Assembly (NCBI GenBank): GCA_016209585.1
Contig: JACQVU010000114.1
Span: forward strand, 1-8,031
DNA length: 8,031 nucleotides
Direction of reading: 5' to 3'
DNA from: Planctomycetota bacterium
GTDB taxonomy: Bacteria > Planctomycetota > UBA8742 > JACQVU01
Below the pieces are notes generated by a model that saw only the letters and a program-made list of their open reading frames with translations, was not told the origin of the DNA and ran no database searches. Shown in pieces: positions 1-6,347 of the stretch (position 1 is its first letter; each line of letters starts with the position of its first letter). The position numbers were made by a program, and so were the translations under genes.

Positions 1-81
1 GCGCCCCGCCGGGAAGGCACACTGGGGAAGATGCGGCTCACGCCCATCGCCAACGCCATCCGCGATACCAAGACCGGGTAG
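1..81 (+). CDS. 3' end of an unrecognised protein-coding gene (partial)
   Basis: Reading from base 1 gives 26 codons that end in TAG at 79-81. The visible C-terminus includes the stretch MRLTPIANAIRDTKTG. Of the 26 codons, 23 end in G or C, the same strong bias as the confident genes in this window, so this is probably the tail of a real gene whose body lies left of the window. I do not recognise the family, and the segment is too short for a domain call. No T-rich terminator follows. The gene is separated from the next + strand gene by about 530 bp that includes a candidate promoter, so the two are probably not in one operon. Confidence 0.5.
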   Translation, partial: APRREGTLGKMRLTPIANAIRDTKTG

Positions 82-525
82 AGCCGAACGCGAGAACGTC
101 ACGGCAGGCGCTGCGAACCGCGGAAAGACTCCGCCCACAGCATCTCATCGCGGCCCTGCTACCGCTCCCCGCGTCAGCCATCAGCCCCGCCGCTGGAAAA
201 ACAGGCCCTCCGGCGCCGGTTCCGCGCGATCCACCCCGCCCGGGTCATCGACCGCCCGCTGACGCGGCTGACAGCGCAACCGGCTCGGTCCCGCCCGGCG
301 TGGATCAAGGGAGAAAGAGCCGGCCACCGGCGAGACAGTCGGCCAGGGCGAGCCAGACCGCCTCCAGCCGCGAGCGTGAGGGGGTCGTTCCCAGCGCCGT
401 CATCGGAACCCCGCCCTTCTCCGTGATCATGGTTTTTGGACAGGCCGCCGTTCGCTGACGCGAACGGCCCTGGTTCGTAGCGGCCGTGGCAACGTCGGAC
501 ATGCACCCCGCCGCTGGTCGCCCGT
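82..525. other. Gene-poor intergenic stretch
   Basis: No convincing gene is seen. The open frames here are short, overlap one another on the - strand, carry arginine- and glycine-rich compositions typical of noncoding GC-rich DNA, and have no recognisable motif. The stretch contains a 9-bp-stem hairpin (447-468) and three copies of the 9-mer gctgacgcg: two on the + strand (258-266, 454-462) and one on the - strand (170-178). It also has an isolated T5 run at 433-437. It may be upstream leader or decayed coding sequence; nothing in it identifies an RNA gene. Confidence 0.5.
447..468. other. Perfect 9-bp-stem hairpin with TGAC loop
   Basis: The arms gccgttcgc (447-455) and gcgaacggc (460-468) are exact reverse complements separated by the tetranucleotide tgac. 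The stem is GC-rich and would fold stably in RNA from either strand. Neither side has a T-tract suited to an intrinsic terminator: the T run at 433-437 lies before the hairpin on the + strand. A role as transcript-end stabiliser, protein-binding palindrome or repetitive element is possible but not shown. Confidence 0.4.
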
Positions 526-555
526 TTGCCGCACGGCGCGGGAGCAGCCTACAAT
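526..555 (+). promoter_or_regulatory. Candidate sigma70-type promoter for the radical SAM-glycosyltransferase gene
   Basis: TTGCCG at 526-531 matches the -35 consensus at four of six positions. TACAAT at 550-555 matches the -10 consensus at five of six, with an 18-bp spacer. Transcription would begin near 562, leaving a leader of about 50 nt before the ATG at 613. An AT-rich hexamer of this quality stands out in such GC-rich sequence. Its position also argues against the in-frame TTG at 526 being the translation start. Confidence 0.45.
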
Positions 556-612
556 CGAGTTGGTTTCGTCGCGCCCCGCGCCCCTCCCCGGCGGTGGCGA
601 GAAACACTCCGT

Positions 613-3066
613 ATGGCCTCTCTAAACCCATCGAGCGCCGCTGGCGGCGGGAACGGCGCCGCGCGCTCGCGGCGCGTCTTCCTGGGCAACGCTCCGTGGA
701 ACGCGCCGGGCAAGTACGGCGTGCGGGCCGGCTCGCGCTGGCCGCACTTCGAGGAAGAGGGCTTCACCTACATGCCCTTTCCCTTCTTCATGGCCTACGC
801 CTCGGCCGTGCTGGAAGAGAGCGGCCTGCCGACCCTCATGGTCGACGGCATCGCCGAGGGGATCACGGAAGAGGCCTTCCTCGCCCGGCTCACGGCGTTC
901 GCGCCCGAGGTCACGCTGTTGGAGGTTTCCACCCCCTCCATCGACACCGATCTGGCGTTCGCCCGGCGGGTGCGCGCCGCGCTGCCCGCCACGGCCATCG
1001 TCTTCGCGGGGCTGCACGCCACGATGCACGAGCCGGCCTTCCTGGACGCGCACCCATTCGTCGACTTCTGTCTCATCGGCGAATACGACTACACGCTGCG
1101 GGACCTCTGCCTGGCGCTGGAAGCCGGCGGCGCACAAGCCACGCTGGGCGTGGCCGGCCTTTTAGGGCGCGACCCGGGCACCGGCCGGGCGGTGAGCACC
1201 GGTCGCCGGCCGACCATCGACGACCTCGACGCGCTGCCCTGGCCGTCGCGCCACATGTTGCCGATGGATCGCTACCACGACGAGCCGGGGGGCATTCCCC
1301 AGCCGTCGGCGCAGATGTGGGCGTCGCGGGGGTGCCCGTACACGTGCAACTTCTGCGCGTGGCCGCAGATCGTCTACGCCAACAACCGCTACCGGGTGCG
1401 CTCGCCGCGGAACATCGTCGACGAGATGGAGTGGTTGACGCGGGAGTGCGGCTTTCGGAGCGTCTATTTCGACGACGACACGTTCAACATCGGCAAGAAC
1501 CGCATGCGCGACCTGGCGGATGAGATCCTCCGCCGGGGCATTCGCATTCCCTGGGGCGCCATGTGCCGCGCCGACACGGTGGACGCCGACACCCTGCGCC
1601 GCCTTTTCGAGTCCGGGCTGGCGGCGGTGAAGTTCGGGGTGGAGTCGGCCGACCAGCGGGTGGTGGACGAGTGCGGCAAGAAACTCCGCCTGGAGACGCT
1701 GCGCCGCATGGTGAAGTGCGCGCATGACCTGGGCGTCAAGACCCACCTGACCTTCATGTTCGGCTTGCCGGGCGAGACCATCGCGGGCTGCCGGAAGACG
1801 CTGGACCTGGCGCTGGAACTCGCGCCCGACACGCTCCAGTTCAGCATCGCCACGCCGTTTCCGGGCAGCCGCCTGTACCACGACATGGAGGCGCGCGGGC
1901 AGTTGACCACCCTCGACTATGCCCAGTACGACGGCCAGCACAAGAGCGTGATCGACACCGGCCTCATCGCGCCGGGGGAACTCGATCGTTTCGCGGAGCA
2001 CGCGCACCGCGTCTGGAAGGAGTTCACCGCGCGCCGCCGGCGGGAGCCGGCCGCGGCGCGGCCGTACGAGGCGCACGCTTCGGTGGTGGCGCCGGTCTAC
2101 AACGGGGCGGCGCATCTGCCGGCGCTGATCGAGTCGCTGGTGGCGCAGACGGCGCGGGGGTTCGACGTGGTGTTCGTGGACGACGGATCGTCGGACGGCT
2201 CGGCCAGCCTCATCGCACGCCTCTGGCCGGAGGGCCGCGCGCCGGCGCGGGTGCTGGTGAACGGGGAGAATCAGGGGTTCGCGCGCGCGGCCAACCGCGG
2301 CATCCAGGCCGCGCCGGGGCGATACGTGGCGCTCGTCAATCAAGACGTGACCTTGGCGGCCGACTGGCTGGAGCGTTGCAGCCGCGCGCTGGATGAGAAC
2401 CCCACGGTGGGCCTGGTGGCCTGTCGGGTGATGGAGGGGGCGCGGCCGGAGCGCGTATTCGCGGCCGGCGACGGCTTCACGCGCTCCGGGGTCGCGTTCC
2501 AGGCCGGCAGCGGGCGCCTCCTCGGCCCGGAGTGGCTGACGCCGCGCCGGGTCTTCGGGGCCACGGCCGCGGCCGCGATGTACCGGCGCCGGATGCTGGA
2601 CCACGTGGGGCTGTTCGACGAGGAGTTCGAGATGTACCTGGAGGACGTGGACCTGGCCTTCCGGGCGCAACTCTGGGGGTACGAATGCCTCTACCTGCCG
2701 GACGCGGTGGCCACGCACGCGGGCCACTCCACTTCGCCGGGGGGGGAGCGGTATTCGGCGCGCAACGTGTTCCAGATCGCGCGCAACACGGTGAGCGTGA
2801 TGGTGAAGAACGTGCCGCGCCGCATCCTGTTGCGCCACGCGCCGCGCATCGTGGGTCGCGCCATGCTCAACGGGGTGTATCATGCGGTCGCGAGCCGCCA
2901 CCCCCTCGCGTTCGCCCGCGGAACCTGGGCCGGACTTCGCGCCGCGCCCGCGATGGCGAAGAAGCGCCGCGCTATTCTGGGCGCCAAGGTGATCCCCGAC
3001 GAGCGCGTCTACGCCCTCATGCTGGAGGCCGAGGCCGACTGGGCGAAAACCCGCCGCGCCCGCTGA
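613..3066 (+). CDS. Fusion protein: cobalamin-binding-type radical SAM enzyme plus family 2 glycosyltransferase
   Basis: An 817-residue protein with two enzymatic halves. Residues about 20-170 resemble the Rossmann-like B12-binding domain of class B radical SAM enzymes. The DxHxxG motif is degenerate: DGIAEG at 78-83 has Ile where the His would be. The radical SAM core (about 232-430) carries the 4Fe-4S motif CPYTCNFC (Cys241, Cys245, Cys248), then YFDDDTF, FGVESADQ and MFGLPGET, all typical of the family. After a basic linker (about 470-488), a GT2 domain (about 489-705) shows VVAPVYN, VDDGSSDG (522-529), NQD (576-578) in the DxD place, and YLEDVDLAFR (675-684) with the likely catalytic acidic pair. 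A basic 110-residue tail follows, as in rhamnosyltransferase-like GT2 proteins. I start at ATG613, since the upstream in-frame extension is proline/arginine-rich and covers a candidate promoter. No signal peptide or clear membrane segment is seen, so the protein is probably cytoplasmic. Domain calls are firm; substrate is unknown. Confidence 0.9.
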   Translation: MASLNPSSAAGGGNGAARSRRVFLGNAPWNAPGKYGVRAGSRWPHFEEEGFTYMPFPFFMAYASAVLEESGLPTLMVDGIAEGITEEAFLARLTAFAPEVTLLEVSTPSIDTDLAFARRVRAALPATAIVFAGLHATMHEPAFLDAHPFVDFCLIGEYDYTLRDLCLALEAGGAQATLGVAGLLGRDPGTGRAVSTGRRPTIDDLDALPWPSRHMLPMDRYHDEPGGIPQPSAQMWASRGCPYTCNFCAWPQIVYANNRYRVRSPRNIVDEMEWLTRECGFRSVYFDDDTFNIGKNRMRDLADEILRRGIRIPWGAMCRADTVDADTLRRLFESGLAAVKFGVESADQRVVDECGKKLRLETLRRMVKCAHDLGVKTHLTFMFGLPGETIAGCRKTLDLALELAPDTLQFSIATPFPGSRLYHDMEARGQLTTLDYAQYDGQHKSVIDTGLIAPGELDRFAEHAHRVWKEFTARRRREPAAARPYEAHASVVAPVYNGAAHLPALIESLVAQTARGFDVVFVDDGSSDGSASLIARLWPEGRAPARVLVNGENQGFARAANRGIQAAPGRYVALVNQDVTLAADWLERCSRALDENPTVGLVACRVMEGARPERVFAAGDGFTRSGVAFQAGSGRLLGPEWLTPRRVFGATAAAAMYRRRMLDHVGLFDEEFEMYLEDVDLAFRAQLWGYECLYLPDAVATHAGHSTSPGGERYSARNVFQIARNTVSVMVKNVPRRILLRHAPRIVGRAMLNGVYHAVASRHPLAFARGTWAGLRAAPAMAKKRRAILGAKVIPDERVYALMLEAEADWAKTRRAR

Positions 3067-3090
3067 CCGTGGCCGCGACCGGCCCCGGCG
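3067..3090. other. Convergent intergenic spacer with a short hairpin
   Basis: Only 24 bp separate the stop of the + strand fusion gene from the stop of accC on the other strand. The arms ggccg (3071-3075) and cggcc (3080-3084) can pair around cgac. There is no T-tract on either strand, so it is at best a weak bidirectional terminator. Transcription from either side may read into the opposite gene. Confidence 0.3.
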
Positions 3091-4446
3091 TCACCCCGCG
3101 CGCAGGAAGTAGTCGTCGATGAAGTGCGTGTCCACCTCTCCGCCCACGAACTTCGAGTGCGCGAAGATGTCGCGGTAGAGCGGAATGGTGGTGCGCAGGT
3201 TCTCCCCTTCGATCACCAACTCCCGCAGCGCCTTCCCCATGCACTGGATGGCGGCCTCGCGCGTGTCGCGGTGCACGATCAGTTTCCCAATCATCGAATC
3301 GTAGAACGGCGGGATCACGTAACCGGCGTGGACGTGGGAGTCGAACCGCACCCCCGGCCCGCCCGGCGCGAAGAACGTGGCGATGCGCCCCGGCGCGGGC
3401 CGGAAGTTCTGCGCCGGGTCTTCCGCCGTGATCCGACATTCCATGGTCCACCCGCGCAGCGCCACCTCCTCTTGCGTGAACCCCAGCGGCTTGCCCATGG
3501 CGATGCGCAGTTGCTGCTGCACGATGTCCACCCCGGTCGCCATTTCGGTCACCGGGTGCTCCACCTGCAGCCGGGCGTTCATCTCGATGAAGTAGAACTC
3601 GCCGGCCCGATCCAGCAGGAACTCCACGGTGCCGGCGTTCACGTATCCGGCGCGGCGGGCGATGCGCAGCGCGGCCTCGCCCATCCGCTGGCGGAGGGCG
3701 GGGGTCAGCGCCGGCGAAGGCGCCTCCTCAATCAACTTCTGGTGCCGCCGCTGGATGGAGCAGTCGCGCTCGAACAGGTGCACCATGGCGCCCTGGGTGT
3801 CGGCCAGCACCTGGAACTCCACGTGGCGCGGCCGCTCCAGGCACTTCTCCACGTAGAGGCCGCCGTCCTTGAACGCGGCCCGCGCCTCCTCCCGCGCCTG
3901 CGCGAACAGCGTCTTCAGTGACGGCCGGTTGTGCGCCACCCGCATGCCGCGCCCCCCGCCTCCGGCGGCGGCCTTGAGCAGCACGGGGTAGCCGAGCGCC
4001 TGGGCGACCTCCGCGGCCTGATTCTCGTCTTCCACCAGCCCGTCGGAGCCGGGCACGATGGGCACGCCGGCCTCCCTGGCCAGCGCCCGGGCGTTGACCT
4101 TGTCGCCCACGGCGCGGATGGCCTTGGAGGGCGGGCCGATGAAGGTGATCTTCGAGTTCTCGCAGATTTCGGCGAAGTGGGGGTTCTCGGCCAGGAACCC
4201 GTATCCGGGGTGAATAGCGTCGATGTCCGACACTTCGGCCGCGGCGATGATGCGCGGAATGTCAAGGTAACTGGAGGCCGCCGGCCCCGGCCCGATGCAG
4301 ATCGAGGCGTCGGCGAAACGGCGGTAGATGGCGCCGGCGTCCGCCTCCGAATAGACCACCACCGTGTCCAGGTCGAGTTCCTGGCAGGCCCGGAGAATCC
4401 GCAGGGCGATCTCGCCCCGGTTGGCGATGAGCACGCGGCTGATCAT
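3091..4446 (-). CDS. accC: Acetyl-CoA carboxylase, biotin carboxylase subunit
   Basis: AccC carboxylates the biotin on AccB using ATP and bicarbonate, the first half-reaction of acetyl-CoA carboxylase in fatty acid synthesis, in the cytoplasm. The 451-residue protein is full length (E. coli AccC is about 449). The N-terminal domain begins MISRVLIANRGEIALR. The ATP-grasp domain has Lys116, Lys158, the glycine-rich loop AGGGGRGM (161-168), His208 and Lys237. Glu275, Glu288, Asn290 (in FIEMNARLQVEHP), Arg292, Glu296 and Arg338 fill the metal-, bicarbonate- and biotin-site positions known from E. coli AccC. No key residue is missing. It is the last gene of the peptidase-accB-accC operon. The 48-bp gap to accB is filled by a heptamer repeat, and the G-rich sequence just before the ATG is the only ribosome-site candidate. 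Confidence 0.98.
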   Translation of the reverse strand: MISRVLIANRGEIALRILRACQELDLDTVVVYSEADAGAIYRRFADASICIGPGPAASSYLDIPRIIAAAEVSDIDAIHPGYGFLAENPHFAEICENSKITFIGPPSKAIRAVGDKVNARALAREAGVPIVPGSDGLVEDENQAAEVAQALGYPVLLKAAAGGGGRGMRVAHNRPSLKTLFAQAREEARAAFKDGGLYVEKCLERPRHVEFQVLADTQGAMVHLFERDCSIQRRHQKLIEEAPSPALTPALRQRMGEAALRIARRAGYVNAGTVEFLLDRAGEFYFIEMNARLQVEHPVTEMATGVDIVQQQLRIAMGKPLGFTQEEVALRGWTMECRITAEDPAQNFRPAPGRIATFFAPGGPGVRFDSHVHAGYVIPPFYDSMIGKLIVHRDTREAAIQCMGKALRELVIEGENLRTTIPLYRDIFAHSKFVGGEVDTHFIDDYFLRAG

Positions 4447-4453
4447 CCCCAGG

Positions 4454-4495
4454 CGGCCCCCCGTTCCTCGCCCCTCGTCTCCCGCCCCTCGCCCC
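4454..4495 (-). repeat. Six degenerate tandem heptamers between accB and accC
   Basis: On the - strand this reads as six consecutive 7-bp units close to GGGGCGA, with variants such as GAGACGA and GGAACGG. Unit boundaries on the + strand are 4454, 4461, 4468, 4475, 4482 and 4489. The array occupies nearly the whole accB-accC gap and overlaps the last base of the accB stop codon, so the polycistronic mRNA would carry a purine-rich G tract just upstream of the accC start. It could act as part of an extended ribosome-binding region or simply be a slippage-generated spacer. Confidence 0.7.
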
Positions 4496-5022
4496 TAACC
4501 CGTGACCTTCACCGTGAACAGCGGCATGCCGTACTCCACCGCCTCGCCGTTCTCCACCAGCGCCTCCGTGATGACGCCGGCCACGCCGGCCTTGATCTCG
4601 TTGAACACCTTCATCGCCTCAATAATACACACCGTGCTCTCCGGCTCCACCTCGTCGCCGATCTCCACGAAGGGCGGCGATTCGGGCGACGGCGCCCGGT
4701 AGAACGTGCCGACCATCGAGGAGCGGACGACCTCCGCCCCGGCCTTCGGCGCCGCCGCGGCCGTCCCCTGGTCCGCCCCGGCCTCCACCGGCGGCGCGGC
4801 GCCGGACCCGCTGGCCTCGCGGCGCCCGCCGGCCGCCGCCACGGCCGCGGCCGCCGCCGTGGCGGTGGCGAGCGAGGCGGGGATGGCCACCACGGTGTCG
4901 CGCCCGCCCTCGAAGCGCCGGCGCAGGCGCACCTTGCCGCCGTCCTTGCCGACGATCTCCAGTTCCAGGAGGTCGCCTTCCTGCATCAGGGCGATCAACT
5001 GGCGGATGTCTTTGATCTCCAT
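4495..5022 (-). CDS. accB: Acetyl-CoA carboxylase biotin carboxyl carrier protein
   Basis: A 175-residue BCCP, the carrier that holds the biotin carboxylated by AccC and delivers the carboxyl group to the carboxyltransferase. The N-terminus MEIKDIRQLIALMQE and the following LELEIVGKDGGKVRLRR match the AccB N-terminal region that contacts AccC. Residues about 46-98 form an alanine/proline/glycine-rich flexible linker. The C-terminal biotinyl domain (about 99-175) begins VRSSMVGTFYRAPSPESPPF and carries the biotinylation motif EAMK at 135-138, with Lys138 as acceptor. The start at 5022 is chosen because the family N-terminus begins exactly there; the frame is open further upstream but encodes His/Arg/Gly-rich noise over the peptidase gene. 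It begins 20 bp after the peptidase stop, preceded by a purine-rich GGCGGAGGC stretch, which supports an operon. Length is slightly above the E. coli protein because of the linker. Confidence 0.97.
   Translation of the reverse strand: MEIKDIRQLIALMQEGDLLELEIVGKDGGKVRLRRRFEGGRDTVVAIPASLATATAAAAAVAAAGGRREASGSGAAPPVEAGADQGTAAAAPKAGAEVVRSSMVGTFYRAPSPESPPFVEIGDEVEPESTVCIIEAMKVFNEIKAGVAGVITEALVENGEAVEYGMPLFTVKVTG
4836..4865. other. 10-bp inverted repeat within the accB linker coding region
   Basis: The arms ccgccacggc (4836-4845) and gccgtggcgg (4856-4865) are perfect reverse complements separated by 10 bases. They lie in the alanine-rich linker codons of accB. The mRNA could form a stable hairpin here, but GC-rich alanine codon runs make such pairing fairly likely by chance. 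Confidence 0.3.
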
Positions 5023-5042
5023 GCCTCCGCCCCCGGGCCGCG

Positions 5043-6161
5043 TTATTTGTGAACCAGGCGCCACTTCGGCTTGCCGCGCAGGATCATGGAGTCCAGGTCT
5101 TTCGGAAAGGTGGTGATGGTCTCCCGGCCGGTCTCCGTCACCATCACCATGTCTTCGATGCGCACGCCGCCGAACCCCGGCACGTAGACCCCCGGTTCGA
5201 TGGTGATGACCATGCCCGGTTTCAGCACGGTGCGGTCCCACTTCGAGATGCGCGGCGGCTCGTGCACGTTCATCCCCAGTCCGTGCCCCGTGGAGTGCGC
5301 GAACTCCTTGTCAAACCCCACGGCCTTGAGATACTCCCGCGCCGCCTTGTCCACGTCAATCGCCTTCACCCCCGGCCGCACCGCTTCGGTTGCCACCCGG
5401 TTGGCCTCCAGCACCGCGCCGTACATTACTTCCCACTTCGGGGGCACCGCGCCGTTCGTGAAAAAAACCCGCGTCAGGTCGGAGCAGTAGGAGTTCACGA
5501 CCGCGCCCGAGTCCACCAGCACCGGGTCGCCCGTCCGGATCTTCCGCAGCGTGGGGTGGTAGTGCGGGATGGAAGAGGTCTGCCGCGCCGCCAGGATACA
5601 GGGAAACGACTCGCGCGTGGCGCCCAGGGTGCGGAAGTACAACTCCAGCCGGGCGGCCAGCACGGCCTCGGTGCGCCCGGGCCGCAGGTCGGAGAGCAAC
5701 TGGTACAACCCGCGCTCGCCCACCCGGTTGGCCGCGCGGATCAGTTCGATCTCGCGCTCATCCTTGATCATGCGCATCCGGTGCACCACGCCCCGCGTCG
5801 CCCGGATGCGCGTCTTCTTGAACGCCCGCCGCACCTCCCGCATCTGCCCCACGGTGACGTGGTGCGCCTCAATCCCCACCGTCTTCACCCCGTGCTTCTT
5901 CGCCGTCTCGCCGATCTTCTCGAACGTGAACTCCTGCCGCTCGACCACCTTCCAGTCGGGACATTCCCGCTCACACTCCTCCATGTACCGCCCGTCCGTC
6001 ACGATGTATCGCCGGTCGTCGGTGATGAGCAGCGCCGACGAATCCCCCGTGAACCCCGAGAGATAGCGCACGTTGGTCTCGTCCGTCACCACGAACGCGT
6101 CCAGCCCCTTCTCCCGCATGTGCGCCCGTAACTGCTTCAGCCGGGCTGGATTCGTCCACAT
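5043..6161 (-). CDS. Xaa-Pro peptidase, M24B family (aminopeptidase P / prolidase type)
   Basis: A 372-residue metallopeptidase predicted to cleave peptides at bonds involving proline in the cytoplasm. The N-terminal creatinase-like domain (about 1-130) includes the family signature VRYLSGFTGDSSALLI. The C-terminal pita-bread domain (about 135-355) holds all five expected metal ligands: Asp217 (LVDSGA), Asp228 (SDLTR), His293 (HSTGHGLG), Glu322 (TIEPGVY) and Glu336 (GVRIEDM). His200 in PHYHP is the conserved active-site histidine region. Nothing is missing. The sequence cannot separate aminopeptidase P from prolidase, so no symbol is given; length and architecture resemble the YqhT-type enzymes near acc genes in other bacteria. 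The start is well supported by AGGAGG at 6166-6171 four bases upstream of the ATG. It is the first gene of an operon with accB and accC, with a candidate promoter upstream. Confidence 0.95.
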   Translation of the reverse strand: MWTNPARLKQLRAHMREKGLDAFVVTDETNVRYLSGFTGDSSALLITDDRRYIVTDGRYMEECERECPDWKVVERQEFTFEKIGETAKKHGVKTVGIEAHHVTVGQMREVRRAFKKTRIRATRGVVHRMRMIKDEREIELIRAANRVGERGLYQLLSDLRPGRTEAVLAARLELYFRTLGATRESFPCILAARQTSSIPHYHPTLRKIRTGDPVLVDSGAVVNSYCSDLTRVFFTNGAVPPKWEVMYGAVLEANRVATEAVRPGVKAIDVDKAAREYLKAVGFDKEFAHSTGHGLGMNVHEPPRISKWDRTVLKPGMVITIEPGVYVPGFGGVRIEDMVMVTETGRETITTFPKDLDSMILRGKPKWRLVHK

Positions 6162-6165
6162 GGAC

Positions 6166-6171
6166 CCTCCT
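6166..6171 (-). promoter_or_regulatory. Strong Shine-Dalgarno for the M24 peptidase
   Basis: The - strand reads AGGAGG four bases before the ATG at 6161. This is the clearest ribosome-binding site in the window and fixes the peptidase start. Confidence 0.75.
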
Positions 6172-6182
6172 CAGAGCCGAGA

Positions 6183-6196
6183 TCGCCGCGCGGCGA
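6183..6196. promoter_or_regulatory. 14-bp perfect palindrome in the peptidase leader
   Basis: The sequence tcgccgcgcggcga is a perfect palindrome (7+7) lying between the candidate transcription start and the Shine-Dalgarno of the peptidase-acc operon. It is flanked by an A7 run on the + strand (T7 on the transcript side, before the palindrome), so it is not an intrinsic terminator for the operon. It could be an operator or a leader hairpin, or a chance GC palindrome. Confidence 0.25.
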
Positions 6197-6213
6197 GAAA
6201 AAAAGCGGGCGCG

Positions 6214-6243
6214 AGTCTAGCAGCCGGGCACGCGCCGCCGCAA
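6214..6243 (-). promoter_or_regulatory. Candidate sigma70-type promoter of the peptidase-accB-accC operon
   Basis: On the - strand TTGCGG (6243-6238) and TAGACT (6219-6214) are separated by 18 bp. The -10 is preceded by TGC, giving an extended -10 pattern (TGCTAGACT). Transcription would begin near 6207 in a T-rich stretch, leaving a leader of about 45 nt before the peptidase ATG. The spacing is the same as in the candidate promoter at 526-555. The -35 match is modest. Confidence 0.4.
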
Positions 6244-6262
6244 CGGCCACGCCGGATGATCG

Positions 6263-6278
6263 GACGCGCCTCCGCGTC
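6263..6278. terminator. Possible terminator-like hairpin after the small hypothetical gene
   Basis: The arms gacgcg (6263-6268) and cgcgtc (6273-6278) pair around a four-base loop, between the stop of the 75-residue gene and the acc operon promoter. A second GC-rich inverted repeat, gcgccg/cggcgc (6304-6309, 6318-6323), lies closer to that stop. Neither is followed by a T-tract on the - strand, so intrinsic termination is not demonstrated; the position is what suggests it. Confidence 0.25.
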
Positions 6279-6347
6279 TCGCCAGGCCAGCCCGGGCCGG
6301 CACGCGCCGGGCGCCCGCGGCGCGGCGGCAGGCTGGGGGGAGGACGG

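Noticed and set aside
305..403. A 32-codon - strand frame beginning MTALGTTPSRSRLEAVW
   Set aside because: It has a faintly plausible helix, but is very short, has several A/T-ending codons, lies in an otherwise noncoding stretch and lacks a well-placed Shine-Dalgarno.
1162..2901. A 579-codon open frame on the - strand opposite the fusion gene
   Set aside because: It is His/Arg/Pro-rich with no motif and lies wholly antisense to a protein with clear radical SAM and GT2 motifs; long antisense frames are expected in GC-rich coding DNA.
3064..3093. Near-palindrome spanning both convergent stop codons
   Set aside because: The outer match is only tgac/gtca, created by the facing stop codons; the inner 5-bp stem is too short to claim a terminator.
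2532..3122. A 196-codon + strand frame overlapping the end of the fusion gene
   Set aside because: It is the out-of-frame shadow of the GT2 domain, Arg/Gly-rich, and runs into the convergent accC.
3931..5052. A 373-codon + strand open frame across accC, accB and the peptidase end
   Set aside because: It crosses three confident - strand genes and has shadow composition rich in Arg, His and Gly.
5049..6131. A 360-codon + strand open frame antisense to the M24 peptidase
   Set aside because: The opposite strand encodes all five M24 metal ligands and has a good Shine-Dalgarno; this frame shows no family motif.
6195..6206. A7 run next to a GC palindrome as an intrinsic terminator
   Set aside because: On the transcribed - strand the T run comes before the palindrome, the wrong order for a terminator, and on the + strand the hairpin is followed by A rather than T.
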